Part shown: positions 17,051-28,102 of the stretch, one piece after another | Layout of the letters: each line of letters begins with the position of its first letter | How positions within the stretch are numbered: the stretch's first letter is position 1 | Assembly (NCBI RefSeq): GCF_900156065.1 | Contig: NZ_FTNF01000019.1 | Location: 35,826 to 99,825 of the forward strand | Length of the DNA: 64,000 nucleotides | Source: Micromonospora avicenniae | GTDB taxonomy: Bacteria; Actinomycetota; Actinomycetes; Mycobacteriales; Micromonosporaceae | Direction of reading: 5' to 3' | Made by a program: the position numbers and the translations under genes | The notes under the pieces: generated by a model | Seen by the model: only the letters and a program-made list of their open reading frames with translations | What the model was told of the DNA's origin: nothing | The model's database searches: none

Positions 17051-17875
17051 TCAGAACGCGAAACGGGGCCAGTCGCGGATCGCTCGCGCCACCCCGGGAT
17101 CGAGCTCCTCCAGCAAGCCGAGCACGGCCGGGAGGTCGAGCATCGGCCCACGCAGCGCCTGGACGACGCGCTGGAGCGCGGTGGCGCCGGCCGCCTGCCA
17201 GAGGCGTTTGGCGAGGACCTGCAGGCCGAACTCGAACCAGACGTAGTTGGAGCCGTCGCCGTCGAGCGAATCCGCCATCCGGGCCAGGTCCCGCACCGGC
17301 CAGTGGCCCTCCGGCGCCGCCGCCCAGGTGACCTCGAACGCGGTCTCCAGGCGGGTCTGCTCCGCGGGCTCCACCTCGGTGACGTAGCCCTGCAGGCCGA
17401 GGTTCGCGGCCAACTCCTTCAGCCAGAACGTGACCGGGCCGTCCGCCCACGCCGGGCCGTGCGCCAGGTGGGTCAGCTCGTGGGACACCAGTAGGTCGGC
17501 GAAGGTTCCGAGGTCGATCGGGTCGCCGTACACCTGGTGCAGCCGGCGCAGCCCGGGCGGTTTCAGCATAGGGACGATCGCCCCGGTCACCGATGCCCAG
17601 AACGGGGCGGGCTCCTGGCCGACGACGATCCGGTCGCTCTCCACGTGCGGCATGCCGTACAGCGGAATCGCCGCGACCTGGTCCCACTGCCCCGGGCCAA
17701 CCACGAACAGGGGCGGCGCCTCGGGCATGCCGACGACCTGATCGAGCCAGGCTACCGTGCGCGCGGCGCGCTGCGCCACCGACCGGCCGCGGTTGGCGCC
17801 GCCCGCGCTCACGAACACCGGAAACGGGGAGCCGTCGAGCGGCTCCAGCCCGCGAAGGTCATACCTGTTGCCCAT
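17051..17875 (-). CDS. putative zinc metallopeptidase-like protein with HELTH motif
   Basis: 274 aa from ATG 17875 (reading MGNRYDLRGLEP). The zincin signature is SHELTHLAHG (H132, E133, H136), with a possible third ligand E154 in FWLKELAANLGLQGY about 18 residues later, a gluzincin-like layout. The rest matches no family I know. There is no signal peptide or membrane anchor, so it is cytoplasmic. Longer starts (17890, 17980) are open but lack better ribosome sites. It precedes the proline iminopeptidase gene, so a joint peptide-processing role is possible. Confidence 0.78.
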   Translation of the reverse strand: MGNRYDLRGLEPLDGSPFPVFVSAGGANRGRSVAQRAARTVAWLDQVVGMPEAPPLFVVGPGQWDQVAAIPLYGMPHVESDRIVVGQEPAPFWASVTGAIVPMLKPPGLRRLHQVYGDPIDLGTFADLLVSHELTHLAHGPAWADGPVTFWLKELAANLGLQGYVTEVEPAEQTRLETAFEVTWAAAPEGHWPVRDLARMADSLDGDGSNYVWFEFGLQVLAKRLWQAAGATALQRVVQALRGPMLDLPAVLGLLEELDPGVARAIRDWPRFAF

Positions 17876-18370
17876 GGTGCTTCCGATCCTCATGCGAGCG
17901 CCGCCGCGTGCCGCCGTCACGACTACCAAGGGTGACATATTTACGATCACCTCACCCCCTGCGGTCGGGCGGACGCTCACCCGAGCACTCGCTGGCCACT
18001 GCCGAATCGCTGGACCCGCTCATCCTGGAAGCGCAGAATCCAGTCACACATGTCCCGACACCATCGCTACCATGCGTGACGACTCGCATCAGCTGGGGGT
18101 AGTGCGCGCGCTGGTAGTCAGGTGGCGCGGCCCGGGTAGCGGTATCGCCCGCGACGCGGGATGAGGCGCTCTAGGCTCTGGGACAGGTGGCTCCGCCACC
18201 GTTGCCGCCCCGGGCAGGGGTCCGGGCCGCACCGGTGCCGACGTGCCCCGCCGAGGGCAGCGACCAGGGCAACGCCACTCGCCGCGAGCGAGGTGCGCAC
18301 GAAACTGCTCGCCCGGCGGAGGGCCGACGGAGTTGCTCGGCTTCGAGACCTGAGGGGAAGGGTGGCCCGC
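17876..18370. other. divergent intergenic region before the epoxide hydrolase
   Basis: About 490 nt without a convincing gene. I see no strong promoter or riboswitch. GGGTAG at 18134-18139 has only a poor -35 partner. Short open frames here are Arg-rich and look like non-coding high-GC DNA. Confidence 0.5.
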
Positions 18371-19597
18371 ATGGCCGTCAAGACCGAAGCCCGGCCGGGC
18401 GTCGCGGAGATCCGGCCGTTCACGGTGGAGATCCCGGAGAGCGAGCTGACGGCCCTGCGTACCCGGATCGCGGCGACCCGCTGGCCGGAGCGGGAGACCG
18501 TCCCGGACGAGTCGCAGGGCGTGCAGCTGGCGACGATCCAGGCGCTCGCGCGCTACTGGGAAAAGGAGTACGACTGGCGCAGGGTCGAGGCCACGCTGAA
18601 CAACCTGCCGCAGTTCATCACCGAGATCGACGGCGTGGACATCCACTTCATCCACGTCCGCTCGAAGCACGAGAACGCGTTGCCGCTCATCGTCACCCAC
18701 GGGTGGCCGGGCTCCATCATCGAGCAGCTGAAGATCATCGGCCCGCTGACCGACCCCACGGCGCACGGCGCACCGGCGTCGGACGCCTTCCACCTGGTGA
18801 TCCCGTCGTTGCCCGGCTACGGCTTCTCCGGCAAGCCGGCCGACCCCGGTTGGGGTCCGGACCACATCGCCCGTGCCTGGACGGAGCTGATGCGGCGCCT
18901 GGGCTACCCGCGATTCGTGGCGCAGGGCGGCGACTGGGGAGCGGTGGTCACGGACCTGCTGGGCGCGCAGGCGCCGCCGGAACTGGCCGGCATCCACTCC
19001 AACATGCCCTGCGTGGTGCCGCCCGACATCGACAAGCTCTTCCAGTCCGACATCACCGGACTGAACGACGCGATGAGCCGACTGCCATCCGGACTGTCAG
19101 CCGACGAGATGCGTGCCTGCGAGCAGTTGGACTTCTTCTGGAAGCACGCCGCGTACGCGCTGATCATGGGCACCCGCCCGCAGACGCTGACCGCGTTGGC
19201 GGACTCCCCGGTCGGCCTGGCGGCCTTCATGCTCGACCACGACGCACGCAGCCTCGATCTGATCTCCCGCGCCTTCGCCGGGAACGAGGGGGGCCTGTCG
19301 CGGGACGACGTCCTCGACAACATCACGCTCTACTGGCTGACGAACACCGGCGTCTCCTCGGCCCGCCTCTACGCGATGAACGCGTACTCCTTCTTCGCCC
19401 CCAAGGGCGTCACCATCCCGGCGGCCGTGAGCGTCTTTCCCGACGAGCTCTTCCAGGCCCCGCTGAGCTGGGCTCAGCAGGCGTACCCGAACCTCGTCCA
19501 CTACAACCGCCTGGACGAGGGCGGGCACTTCGCGGCGTGGGAACAGCCGCACCTGCTCGCGCAGGAGATCCGCGCCGGCTTCCGCTCACTGCGCTAG
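18371..19597 (+). CDS. epoxide hydrolase (EHN-domain alpha/beta hydrolase)
   Basis: 408-aa enzyme opening epoxides with water. The N-terminal EHN domain reads IRPFTVEIPESELTALRTRIAATRWPE with the usual downstream YWEKEYDWRRVEATLN. Catalytic features are the oxyanion HGWPGS at 110-115, the nucleophile D188 in GGDWG, and the base His in EGGHFAAWEQP near the C-terminus. There is no leader peptide. ATG 18371 starts the homologous region; GTG 18362, closer to GAGGGGAAG, would add three residues. It stands alone, with intergenic DNA on both sides. Its natural substrate is unknown. Confidence 0.92.
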   Translation: MAVKTEARPGVAEIRPFTVEIPESELTALRTRIAATRWPERETVPDESQGVQLATIQALARYWEKEYDWRRVEATLNNLPQFITEIDGVDIHFIHVRSKHENALPLIVTHGWPGSIIEQLKIIGPLTDPTAHGAPASDAFHLVIPSLPGYGFSGKPADPGWGPDHIARAWTELMRRLGYPRFVAQGGDWGAVVTDLLGAQAPPELAGIHSNMPCVVPPDIDKLFQSDITGLNDAMSRLPSGLSADEMRACEQLDFFWKHAAYALIMGTRPQTLTALADSPVGLAAFMLDHDARSLDLISRAFAGNEGGLSRDDVLDNITLYWLTNTGVSSARLYAMNAYSFFAPKGVTIPAAVSVFPDELFQAPLSWAQQAYPNLVHYNRLDEGGHFAAWEQPHLLAQEIRAGFRSLR

Positions 19598-19704
19598 GGC
19601 GTGTGTCGCTGCCTGACCGACGGGCGTCCCGACTCGGGAGTCGCCCATGCCCCGACCCATGGCCGGGCCGGTCGGCGAGCTCGGCTCTACGTCCGCCATC
19701 GGCT

Positions 19705-20706
19705 TCAGCGCACAGCGGTCGCCCGCTCGTCCGCCCACCGGCGGCCGGAGTCCTCCGGATCGTCCGGTTGCAGGCTGCCATCCACCAGGCCGGCGTAGAG
19801 CGACTCGAACAGCCGATCCGGATCCACCGCTGATCGCCCCGCCTCGTCCTCACTGGCCGCATCGTGGGCTGCCTGAACCTCGACGACTTGGCGTGCCAGC
19901 GCCACCACATCCACATCGGTGCGGTACAGCGACGCCCACAGCTTCTCCTCAAGCTCGATCGCGGCCCTCTCCCACTGCTGCGCCGGCTCCGGCGATTCCC
20001 CGTCCTCCTGCTCGGCCTGCCGGTACACCGCCCGCGACCGCGCCCTGCCTGCCAACCCCATGAAGTCGGTGATCAGGGTGAACGGCCGACGGTTTATCGG
20101 GAACGCCCACGGCAGCGTCCGGCCGATCCGGGCCACCCCGAGCCCGCGCACCAGGTCGAACAGCAGATCGTCCGCAGGTTTCCAAGCCGCGCTCCGGTCA
20201 TGGTCAAGCACCGCCCGCAGCGCCGAGGCGTCGGCCCGCAGACCAGCCGAGGCAGACCAACCGGCCAGCTCCGCCACCACATCGTCAACGCTGCGGCCGA
20301 CGGGCTCCGGCATGCCATCCGGCTGATGCCGGTACACCCCGCACGGCCCGCTGGTATCCCACAGGTGCGTCAACGACCCCACCATGCCCGGCACCGCCGC
20401 GCACATGACCGCGCAGTCGCCGTCACTGACTTATGCGACGAAGACCGGATGTCCCGTCGATGCCACCACCGCCCCACACGGCCCGAGCAGGTCCGGCGGA
20501 TCCTTCCACCCGCTGGTCTCCACCAGCTGCCATCCGTCGCCCAGATCGCGCAACCAATGATGCTGGTGACCGAACCCGCTCATGCCGTCCTGGTCGACCA
20601 ACAACCCCGTCGGCCGCGCCACCACCACCGTGCCCCAATAGCCCACCCGCGGGAGCATAGGCCGCGCCGCGGTGATCCAACACATAGACGTCCCCACCCC
20701 CCTCAC
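19705..20706 (-). pseudogene. hypothetical gene interrupted by one in-frame TAA
   Basis: Two minus-strand frames, 20431-20706 and 19705-20406, are in the same phase and separated only by a TAA codon (20431-20433, codon 92) and eight sense codons (VSDGDCAV). Read through, the protein would be about 333 aa: an N-terminal part with GYWGTVVVARPTGLL and HHWLRDLGDGWQLVETSGW, then SLTHLWDTSGPCGVYRHQPDG and a Glu-rich C-terminal half. The junction ...GHPVFVA-stop-VSDGDCAV reads naturally if the stop were a sense codon such as TAC, so a single base change or sequencing error is the simplest cause. The downstream ATG 20406 could also restart translation. I do not know the family; it may be an immunity- or effector-like protein. 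Confidence 0.7.
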
Positions 20707-20800
20707 CAGACGTGCGCGGGCTGCGAGGCGTCCTCAGCTTCGGCGCGTGAAGAAGGTCGAGCGGTTCCACCGCACATTCCGCCGACGTGGGTACGGCCGC

Positions 20801-21961
20801 TCACCGGGTGAGGCCGACCAGCGTCGCCAGGCGCGCCACGCCGGCCGGCGCCGGGGGGTGCGCCCGGGCCACCTCGGCGATCACGGTACGCGCCGAGGGT
20901 CGGCACCGAACCTCGGCCGGCGCGACGCTGTCCGCGTCGACCAACGCGCGAGCCGCCCCACGCAGGTCGCCCACCTCGAGGTACGCCCGGGCGACGTCGA
21001 CCAGGTAGGCGCCCCGGCACTCGGCCGGCAACAGCCGCCACCCCGCCCGCCGCACGATCGCCGGGTGCCGTCGCACCGCCGCCCCGGCGTCGCCCCACTC
21101 GACGGCCGCCACCACCCGGGCCAACTCGACGGCGACCGGACCGAAGCCGGTCCGGTGCGGATCGTCGTACCCACGGAGTCGGACGGCGATCCCGGCGGCC
21201 CGCTCGGTCAGCTCCTCGGCGCGGTGGCCGTCGCCGGAGCCGGCGGCGGCCAGGGCGGCCTGGAGCAGCAGCGTCCCGCACACCGCCCACTCCCTCGGCG
21301 GCCGCTGCCGGTCGGTCGCCAGGCGCTCCCCGGCGGCGACCGTCGCAGCGAGGGCCAAGCGCTCCCTGCCGAGAGCGCGCAGCGCCTGCCCGACCGACAC
21401 GGCCGCCGTCGCCGACAGGACTCGGTCGCCGTTCGCGGCGGACATCGCCCGGTCGGCGGCCAGCCACCCCAGGTCGGCCTCACCGAGCTTCACCAGCAGC
21501 GACGAGGTGACCCGGTACGCCTGCACCAGTAGCTCCGGGATCTGCGCACCCTGGACGCCATCGAGCAGCCCCGGCAGCACTCGCACCAGCTGCGGGTAGT
21601 GCGCGTGCTGGTAGGTCAACCAGGCGTGCCCGACCTGCCTACGCAGCTCTTCCGCCGCCTGCACCGGGGATTGCCGGACGCCGTAGCGGGCCAGCGCGGC
21701 CCGGATGTCGTCCACCCCGGCCAGGGTGCCCACAGTGGCCGGCGGCCGGTGCCGGCCGAGCAGCAGCTCCGGGTCGATCCGGAGCACCTGCGCCAACTCC
21801 TGGATCACCGGGTACCGGTCCAGGGGGCGGACACCACGCTCGACCTTGTCCACCCAGCTCTTGGACCTGCGGAGCCGGTCGGCCAGCATCTGCTGCGTCA
21901 TCTGCCGCCGCACCCGCCAGCGCGCTACCCGGCGGCCGATCGGCAGCTCATCCCCGGTCAC
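20801..21961 (-). CDS. XRE-family transcriptional regulator with TPR-like C-terminal domain
   Basis: 386 aa from GTG 21961. The N-terminal Cro/CI HTH is RRVARWRVRRQMTQQMLADRLRRSKSWVDKVERG, followed by about 300 residues of Ala/Leu-rich helical repeats that look like TPRs and probably sense a ligand or peptide. The alternative start 21988 lies further into the small upstream gene. The start codon overlaps the stop of the 53-aa gene by 14 nt, implying coupled translation. Streptomycetes and micromonosporas carry many such regulators next to small partner proteins. Confidence 0.88.
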   Translation of the reverse strand: MTGDELPIGRRVARWRVRRQMTQQMLADRLRRSKSWVDKVERGVRPLDRYPVIQELAQVLRIDPELLLGRHRPPATVGTLAGVDDIRAALARYGVRQSPVQAAEELRRQVGHAWLTYQHAHYPQLVRVLPGLLDGVQGAQIPELLVQAYRVTSSLLVKLGEADLGWLAADRAMSAANGDRVLSATAAVSVGQALRALGRERLALAATVAAGERLATDRQRPPREWAVCGTLLLQAALAAAGSGDGHRAEELTERAAGIAVRLRGYDDPHRTGFGPVAVELARVVAAVEWGDAGAAVRRHPAIVRRAGWRLLPAECRGAYLVDVARAYLEVGDLRGAARALVDADSVAPAEVRCRPSARTVIAEVARAHPPAPAGVARLATLVGLTR

Positions 21962-22109
21962 GCCGCCACCGCCGGTCTGGGACGGCACGGGTGGTGTCCT
22001 CCACCGGTACGCGATCCGCCTCCGCCTGTGCCAGGAGTCGCCGTTTGGCCGCCTCCCGCTCGGCCGCCTCCGCCTGCTCGCCCTTCTTCTCCGACTCGCC
22101 GCCTTGCAT
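21948..22109 (-). CDS. small charged protein, 53 aa, overlapping the XRE gene
   Basis: ATG 22107-22109 is preceded by GGAGGTGGG at ideal distance. The frame reads MQGGESEKKGEQAEAAEREA and ends at 21948, inside the XRE gene's start. The product is hydrophilic, helical and Glu/Arg-rich, with no Cys and no membrane part. The strong ribosome site and the 14-nt overlap are the evidence that it is expressed. Function unknown; it may be a partner of the adjacent regulator, as small proteins beside XRE/TPR regulators often are (inference). Confidence 0.6.
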   Translation of the reverse strand: MQGGESEKKGEQAEAAEREAAKRRLLAQAEADRVPVEDTTRAVPDRRWRRDRG

Positions 22110-22222
22110 ACCCACCTCCGTCAGACAGTGGGCGCGACGCGGGCATCGAAACAGCCATTACGCCGTCACCCACCGTCATGTTCAAGGCGATGACGGGTAG
22201 GAGACCAGGCGCAAGGCGTCCG

Positions 22223-23365
22223 CTACGGCATTGCGGACAGTCCAAGTCGGTGGGCAGCCCCGGCCACATGGCCGGCGAGTTCCCGCGAGGCGGTGGCAAC
22301 TGCGATCGCGTCCGCCTTCGCCAGCGTCTCGCGAGCTGCTGCCGCATCCCCCGCCTGCGTCTCCGCAACGGCGAGGTGCACCAGGTTGCGGCCGTGCCAC
22401 TCCGCACCGCTGGCTTCCTCACTAACACCCGCGACACCCACCGTCAGCAGCTCAATGGCCCGGTCGTTGGCGCGACTGTCCGCTGCGCCGAGATACCGCC
22501 AAACACTTCCCTGCTGGACGGCGAAGAACGACGGCGTGTACCAGTAGCCCCACGGGGAGAGTGGCTCCTCTGCCGCCTGGGCCGACAGGTCCGACGCCTC
22601 GGACAGGCGCGCGAGCACGTCGGCGCTAGCAGCCCCGGACATGGCGAGGCCTCTGGCCTCCTGCCCGGCGCAGTAGGCGCGTAGAGCCGAGTTCACCGAC
22701 GGGTTCCGGCGTGATTCCCGAGAGAGATAGATCATGGCAGGTAGATCGTTCCGCAACTCGGCCTGGTGTCCCTGGAAGGAGAGCACTGTGGCGACCAGAT
22801 CCGTGTTGCCGGCCTCGGTGGCCCACTGCAAGGCCCTCGCGTTCCACATCGTCGCGGCGCGTTCCGCCCCCCGCGCGATGCTCAACCAACCCGCGAACTG
22901 CGCCCACTGCGCGGCCACATCAACCACACGGGGCCGCACGCCGGATGGGGCATCCGTCAACAGCCCAGTCACGTTGTCGAGGTGGGCCCCGACGGGACCC
23001 ATGATCGGTCCGGAACCGAGGGCGTCCTCCAGACGACGGTAGCCAGCGAGAAGGCCCGCGAGCGCTTCGATCGCCGCACGATCAACCCGGCGGGGATGGG
23101 CCGTCACGTACGCCAACCGGTCGCCGCCTATGGGAGCATCGACGACCAGCGCGGCCAAGGCACCGCGAGCCCCAAGTGCCTCGTCGAGCCGGGTCGCCAC
23201 GTCCACTGTCGGCTTTGTCTGCCCAGACTCCAACTGGTGCAGGAGACTCTTGCCGTGGTTGACGGCGGCGGCGAGTTGCCGCAGCGACAGGCCATGCGCT
23301 TCCCGCAACCGCCGCAGTTCGGTGGCGAAACGCGGGTCGACGATCGTGGTTGCGCGTGGGGGCAT
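22223..23365 (-). CDS. XRE-family transcriptional regulator with TPR-like C-terminal domain
   Basis: 380 aa. HTH at about residues 12-45: FATELRRLREAHGLSLRQLAAAVNHGKSLLHQLESGQTKP. The rest is helical repeat sequence (AAQWAQFAGWLSIARG, WGYWYTPSFFAVQQG) of the kind found in Streptomyces BldD-unrelated, TPR-containing regulators. ATG 23365 has GGAG about 7 nt upstream; open frame beyond it is not supported. It is the second XRE/TPR gene here, 113 nt upstream of the small gene, and may control this locus. Confidence 0.87.
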   Translation of the reverse strand: MPPRATTIVDPRFATELRRLREAHGLSLRQLAAAVNHGKSLLHQLESGQTKPTVDVATRLDEALGARGALAALVVDAPIGGDRLAYVTAHPRRVDRAAIEALAGLLAGYRRLEDALGSGPIMGPVGAHLDNVTGLLTDAPSGVRPRVVDVAAQWAQFAGWLSIARGAERAATMWNARALQWATEAGNTDLVATVLSFQGHQAELRNDLPAMIYLSRESRRNPSVNSALRAYCAGQEARGLAMSGAASADVLARLSEASDLSAQAAEEPLSPWGYWYTPSFFAVQQGSVWRYLGAADSRANDRAIELLTVGVAGVSEEASGAEWHGRNLVHLAVAETQAGDAAAARETLAKADAIAVATASRELAGHVAGAAHRLGLSAMP

Positions 23366-23601
23366 GGCAAGCACTCCTACCTCGCGACGCTGAGGCAAAT
23401 CCCTACAGCAGCAACTTACCGGCCTTCGACCGCATCTCTGATGGTGCGGCAGCGTGGGCGACCAGAGTGGAGCGGCGATCCATGTTCCTGCGATCCGGTT
23501 CGACCTGGAGACCAGCCCACCGACGACACCGCCCTGCTGGCGATCCGCGCCGCTGAGGCAACGCCGCGACCGGGTCCTGATCACAGCGCCAACCAGCGCA
23601 G

Positions 23602-24798
23602 TCAGCTGGCCTCGTGGTTCCGGCCCGGCTCAGCCCTGTCTCTGCGCGGCGACCCGGACTCGCCGCTCGGTCCCGGTCCGGCCCCGCCGGAGGGGTCCGG
23701 CCCACCCTGCTCGCCGGTCAGCTCCGTGTCGGGCTGATAGCGGTACGCCGCCTCCCGGACCGCCGAGTCCGACTCCAGTCCGGCGCCGAGCGCGCCGCCG
23801 ACCGTCGCCAGCGAGCTGACCAGCCAGCCCAGCTTGACCTGATGGGCGACGCCGGCCGGTCGGCCGGTGGATTCACCAAGCAGGTCCCAGGGGACGAGGG
23901 CGATCGCCCCGATGATGGCCAGCACGGCGAGCGCCACGTACAGCGCGAGGACACCGACCACCACGGTGAGCACGGTGACCACGTTGAATAGGACGACCTG
24001 TTCACGGGCACCCGAATCGCGCGGAGCCCGCTCCCAAAGGCGCGCGCCGAGCAACATGGTCAGCACCACCGCCAGAACGGAGCCGCCCGCGAGCAGGCCG
24101 AGCCGGAGGTTGCCCAAGGCCGCCGACAGCTGCCAAATATCGGCGCTCACCAGGGAGAGGACGGCGGTCGCGAAGGCACCGACCAGCAGCCGGGAAAGCC
24201 GGACGGCCAGCCGCCACGGCCGGTTCGCCCGAAGCATACCGAGCAGCAGCCGCAGGTTGCCGCCGATCACCCCAGCCAGCAGGCCAATGCCGGACGCCTG
24301 GTGGCTCACCCGTGCGCCGAGTTCCCGGGCCCGCCGTCCGGTGGCCAGGCGCCGGCGCCGCGGTCCGGCCCGTACCGGGTCGCCGACCGCGTCGGTATCG
24401 CCGAGCAGTGCCGCGAGGAGCCGGTCTCCGGCCTCGGCCATCCGCCGAGCCACGGCGACGGGGCCCAGCGCGGGCACGGAAAGCACCGCGACGCCGTGGG
24501 TGGTGCTGGCGTGCGCGACCACGGGCCGCCGCGCGGTCTGCAACGGCAGGTCTGTCACGCAGAGGACCAGATTCCAGCCCTCGGCCAGCATCCGGCGCCG
24601 GGTTGCCTCGATGAGCTGGCTGAGGTCGGCCGGCCCTTCGACGAGCCGCGCCACCTGGAGGCGTACCGCCCAGTCGACCTCCGGGACTCGGTTGCGGAGC
24701 CGGTCGGCGAGCTCCGGGACGGCCTCCCGCGCCAGGTCGGCCGCGGCCCCGGGGGCGGCCACGACACCCACGACGAGGGACCCGCGCCCGGTCACCAC
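23602..24798 (-). CDS. hypothetical multi-pass membrane protein, 398 aa
   Basis: I recognise the architecture but not a function. The N-terminal 150 residues are soluble (SLVVGVVAAPGAAADLAREAVPELADRL and NLVLCVTDLPLQ), with a look of a ligand- or nucleotide-binding domain. Then come about five membrane helices between 170 and 345, and a Gly/Pro/Arg-rich tail of 40 residues. The start is ATG 24798. It lies 188 nt downstream of the MscS gene on the same strand, possibly in one transcript, which suggests an envelope role. Confidence 0.75.
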   Translation of the reverse strand: MVTGRGSLVVGVVAAPGAAADLAREAVPELADRLRNRVPEVDWAVRLQVARLVEGPADLSQLIEATRRRMLAEGWNLVLCVTDLPLQTARRPVVAHASTTHGVAVLSVPALGPVAVARRMAEAGDRLLAALLGDTDAVGDPVRAGPRRRRLATGRRARELGARVSHQASGIGLLAGVIGGNLRLLLGMLRANRPWRLAVRLSRLLVGAFATAVLSLVSADIWQLSAALGNLRLGLLAGGSVLAVVLTMLLGARLWERAPRDSGAREQVVLFNVVTVLTVVVGVLALYVALAVLAIIGAIALVPWDLLGESTGRPAGVAHQVKLGWLVSSLATVGGALGAGLESDSAVREAAYRYQPDTELTGEQGGPDPSGGAGPGPSGESGSPRRDRAEPGRNHEAS

Positions 24799-24986
24799 AT
24801 TCCCGGAGCCCGCCCCGCCGCTCCCCCGGGCGCGGCACCCCCGACCTCGGTGCCGTCCCGGTCGACGCCCATCCCGCCTCCCGCTCCTTTCGGCGTAGGC
24901 CGTGTCCTGTCGACAGGGCCTGGTTCAGCTAGTCCCCGGTAGGCGCCGACTCATTCATCGGCCCGGCGGTGACGCCGAATCGGTGG

Positions 24987-25997
24987 TCAGGGCTGGTACT
25001 GGCTGCGGGTGCGGGGCAGCCACTGGGGGTGTTGGTCGCGCAGGTAGCAGACCAGTCCCTCACGCAGGTCGCACCGTAGGTCCCAGGCGCTGGCGCCGTC
25101 CGCGGCCGAGGCCTGCACCTGGATGACCACGGTCTGCGGGGTGGCGTCGACCATCTGGAGCACCCACTGGTCTCGATCCCACAGCGGTGAGGACTCGACC
25201 AGTCGGCGTGCCTCCCGGCGCAGGTCGTCCAGGTCGGCGGTATGGTCGACATGTAACTGGATCTTGCCGACCACCCGAAACTCGTTCCGGGTCCAGTTCT
25301 GGAACGGCCGCTCGGTGAAGTACGTGGTCGGCAGGATGAGCACCCGCTCGTCCCAGAGCCGGATCACCACGTTGGTCAGCTTCACCTCCTCCACCCGGCC
25401 CCATTCGCCGTCCACCACCAGCACGTCGCCGACGTGCATCCCATCGGCGAAGGCGACCTGAATGCCGGCGAACGCGTTGCCGAGCGCGGTTCGGGCGGAG
25501 AGGCCGATCACCGCGCCGACCACCCCGGCCGAGGTCAGAATGGAGACGCCGAAGAGGCGTACCGGCCGGAAGGTGATCAGGATCAGGCCGACCGCGAGGA
25601 TCGTGACAACGGCCACCGTGAGCCGCCGCACCGGACGGATCTGGGTACGGGCCCGCCGGACCCTCCGGCTCGTGACCGGATCGCTCGGCAGCCGGCTGAA
25701 CGCGACCGCTTCGGCGACGTGCAATGCCTTGATCACCAGCCAGGCACAGACGGCGATCAGGACCAGCAGGATGGCGTGCCGCAGATAACGCTGCCACGCG
25801 TCCGGTCCAGGCGGCAGTGCGTAGAACAGCGTTGCGACCAGCAGGACCGCGGCCGCCGGGCGGCGGCAGGCGTGCCGCAGCGGCTCCAGCAGCCAGCTAT
25901 AGCGACCACGGGCAACCCGGCGGACCAACACGCCGGAGACCAGGTCCACGACCACGGCCGCCGCCAGCGCGGCCAACACGATCAACGCGGTACGCAT
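24987..25997 (-). CDS. small-conductance mechanosensitive channel (MscS family)
   Basis: 336-aa osmotic safety valve in the cytoplasmic membrane. Two or three helices precede the pore helix and beta domain: FGVSILTSAGVVGAVIGLSARTALGNAFAGIQVAFADGMHVGDVLVVDGEWGRVEEV is the textbook MscS core (Gly/Ala-rich TM3, then the conserved beta domain). The C-terminal alpha/beta cage follows up to QYQP. ATG 25997 (MRTALIVLAALAAA) starts right at the first helix; the open frame to 26051 would add an Arg-rich leader. Neither start has a strong ribosome site. Confidence 0.92.
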   Translation of the reverse strand: MRTALIVLAALAAAVVVDLVSGVLVRRVARGRYSWLLEPLRHACRRPAAAVLLVATLFYALPPGPDAWQRYLRHAILLVLIAVCAWLVIKALHVAEAVAFSRLPSDPVTSRRVRRARTQIRPVRRLTVAVVTILAVGLILITFRPVRLFGVSILTSAGVVGAVIGLSARTALGNAFAGIQVAFADGMHVGDVLVVDGEWGRVEEVKLTNVVIRLWDERVLILPTTYFTERPFQNWTRNEFRVVGKIQLHVDHTADLDDLRREARRLVESSPLWDRDQWVLQMVDATPQTVVIQVQASAADGASAWDLRCDLREGLVCYLRDQHPQWLPRTRSQYQP

Positions 25998-26368
25998 CAG
26001 AAGCCGTTCACCCTGATCCCGATGCCGTCTCTCCCGGGTTCGCGACCGCACTCACCGCGATCAGGGTGCCATCAGATCCGTTGGCAAGCGGCGGATATCG
26101 AGAATGTCAGACGGCGTTACCGGCGTCCGGCGGCTGCTGAACGAGACGGTCGGCAGCCATCAGCTGCTCTCGGGCGTGCCGGCACCTGCGGCCCGAGCCG
26201 CACCCCGAGGCGCTACGCGCGGCCGAGCGGTGGCTAGCCGGGGCAGGCAACTCGCAGCTGGTGGTGTGTTTCGCGGGCGAACCCACGCCCGCCGAGGCAC
26301 CGCACGACGAGCGTTGGCCATTCGCCGACTCGCACTGCTGGCTCCTGCCAAGCACGTCGACATCAACT
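25998..26368. other. intergenic region with a possible gene remnant
   Basis: Between treZ and mscS. A plus-strand frame from about 26150 to 26350 has protein-like composition (HPEALRAAERWLAGAGNSQL, then DERWPFADSHCWLLP) but no start codon, no ribosome site and no proper end, so I do not call it a gene. It may be a decayed fragment. Confidence 0.35.

Positions 26369-28098
<1,730 letters not shown>

Positions 28099-28102
<4 letters not shown>

Noticed and set aside
18134..18139. SigF-type promoter before the epoxide hydrolase gene
   Set aside because: GGGTAG has only GGTAG at the -35 position and lies more than 230 nt from the start codon.
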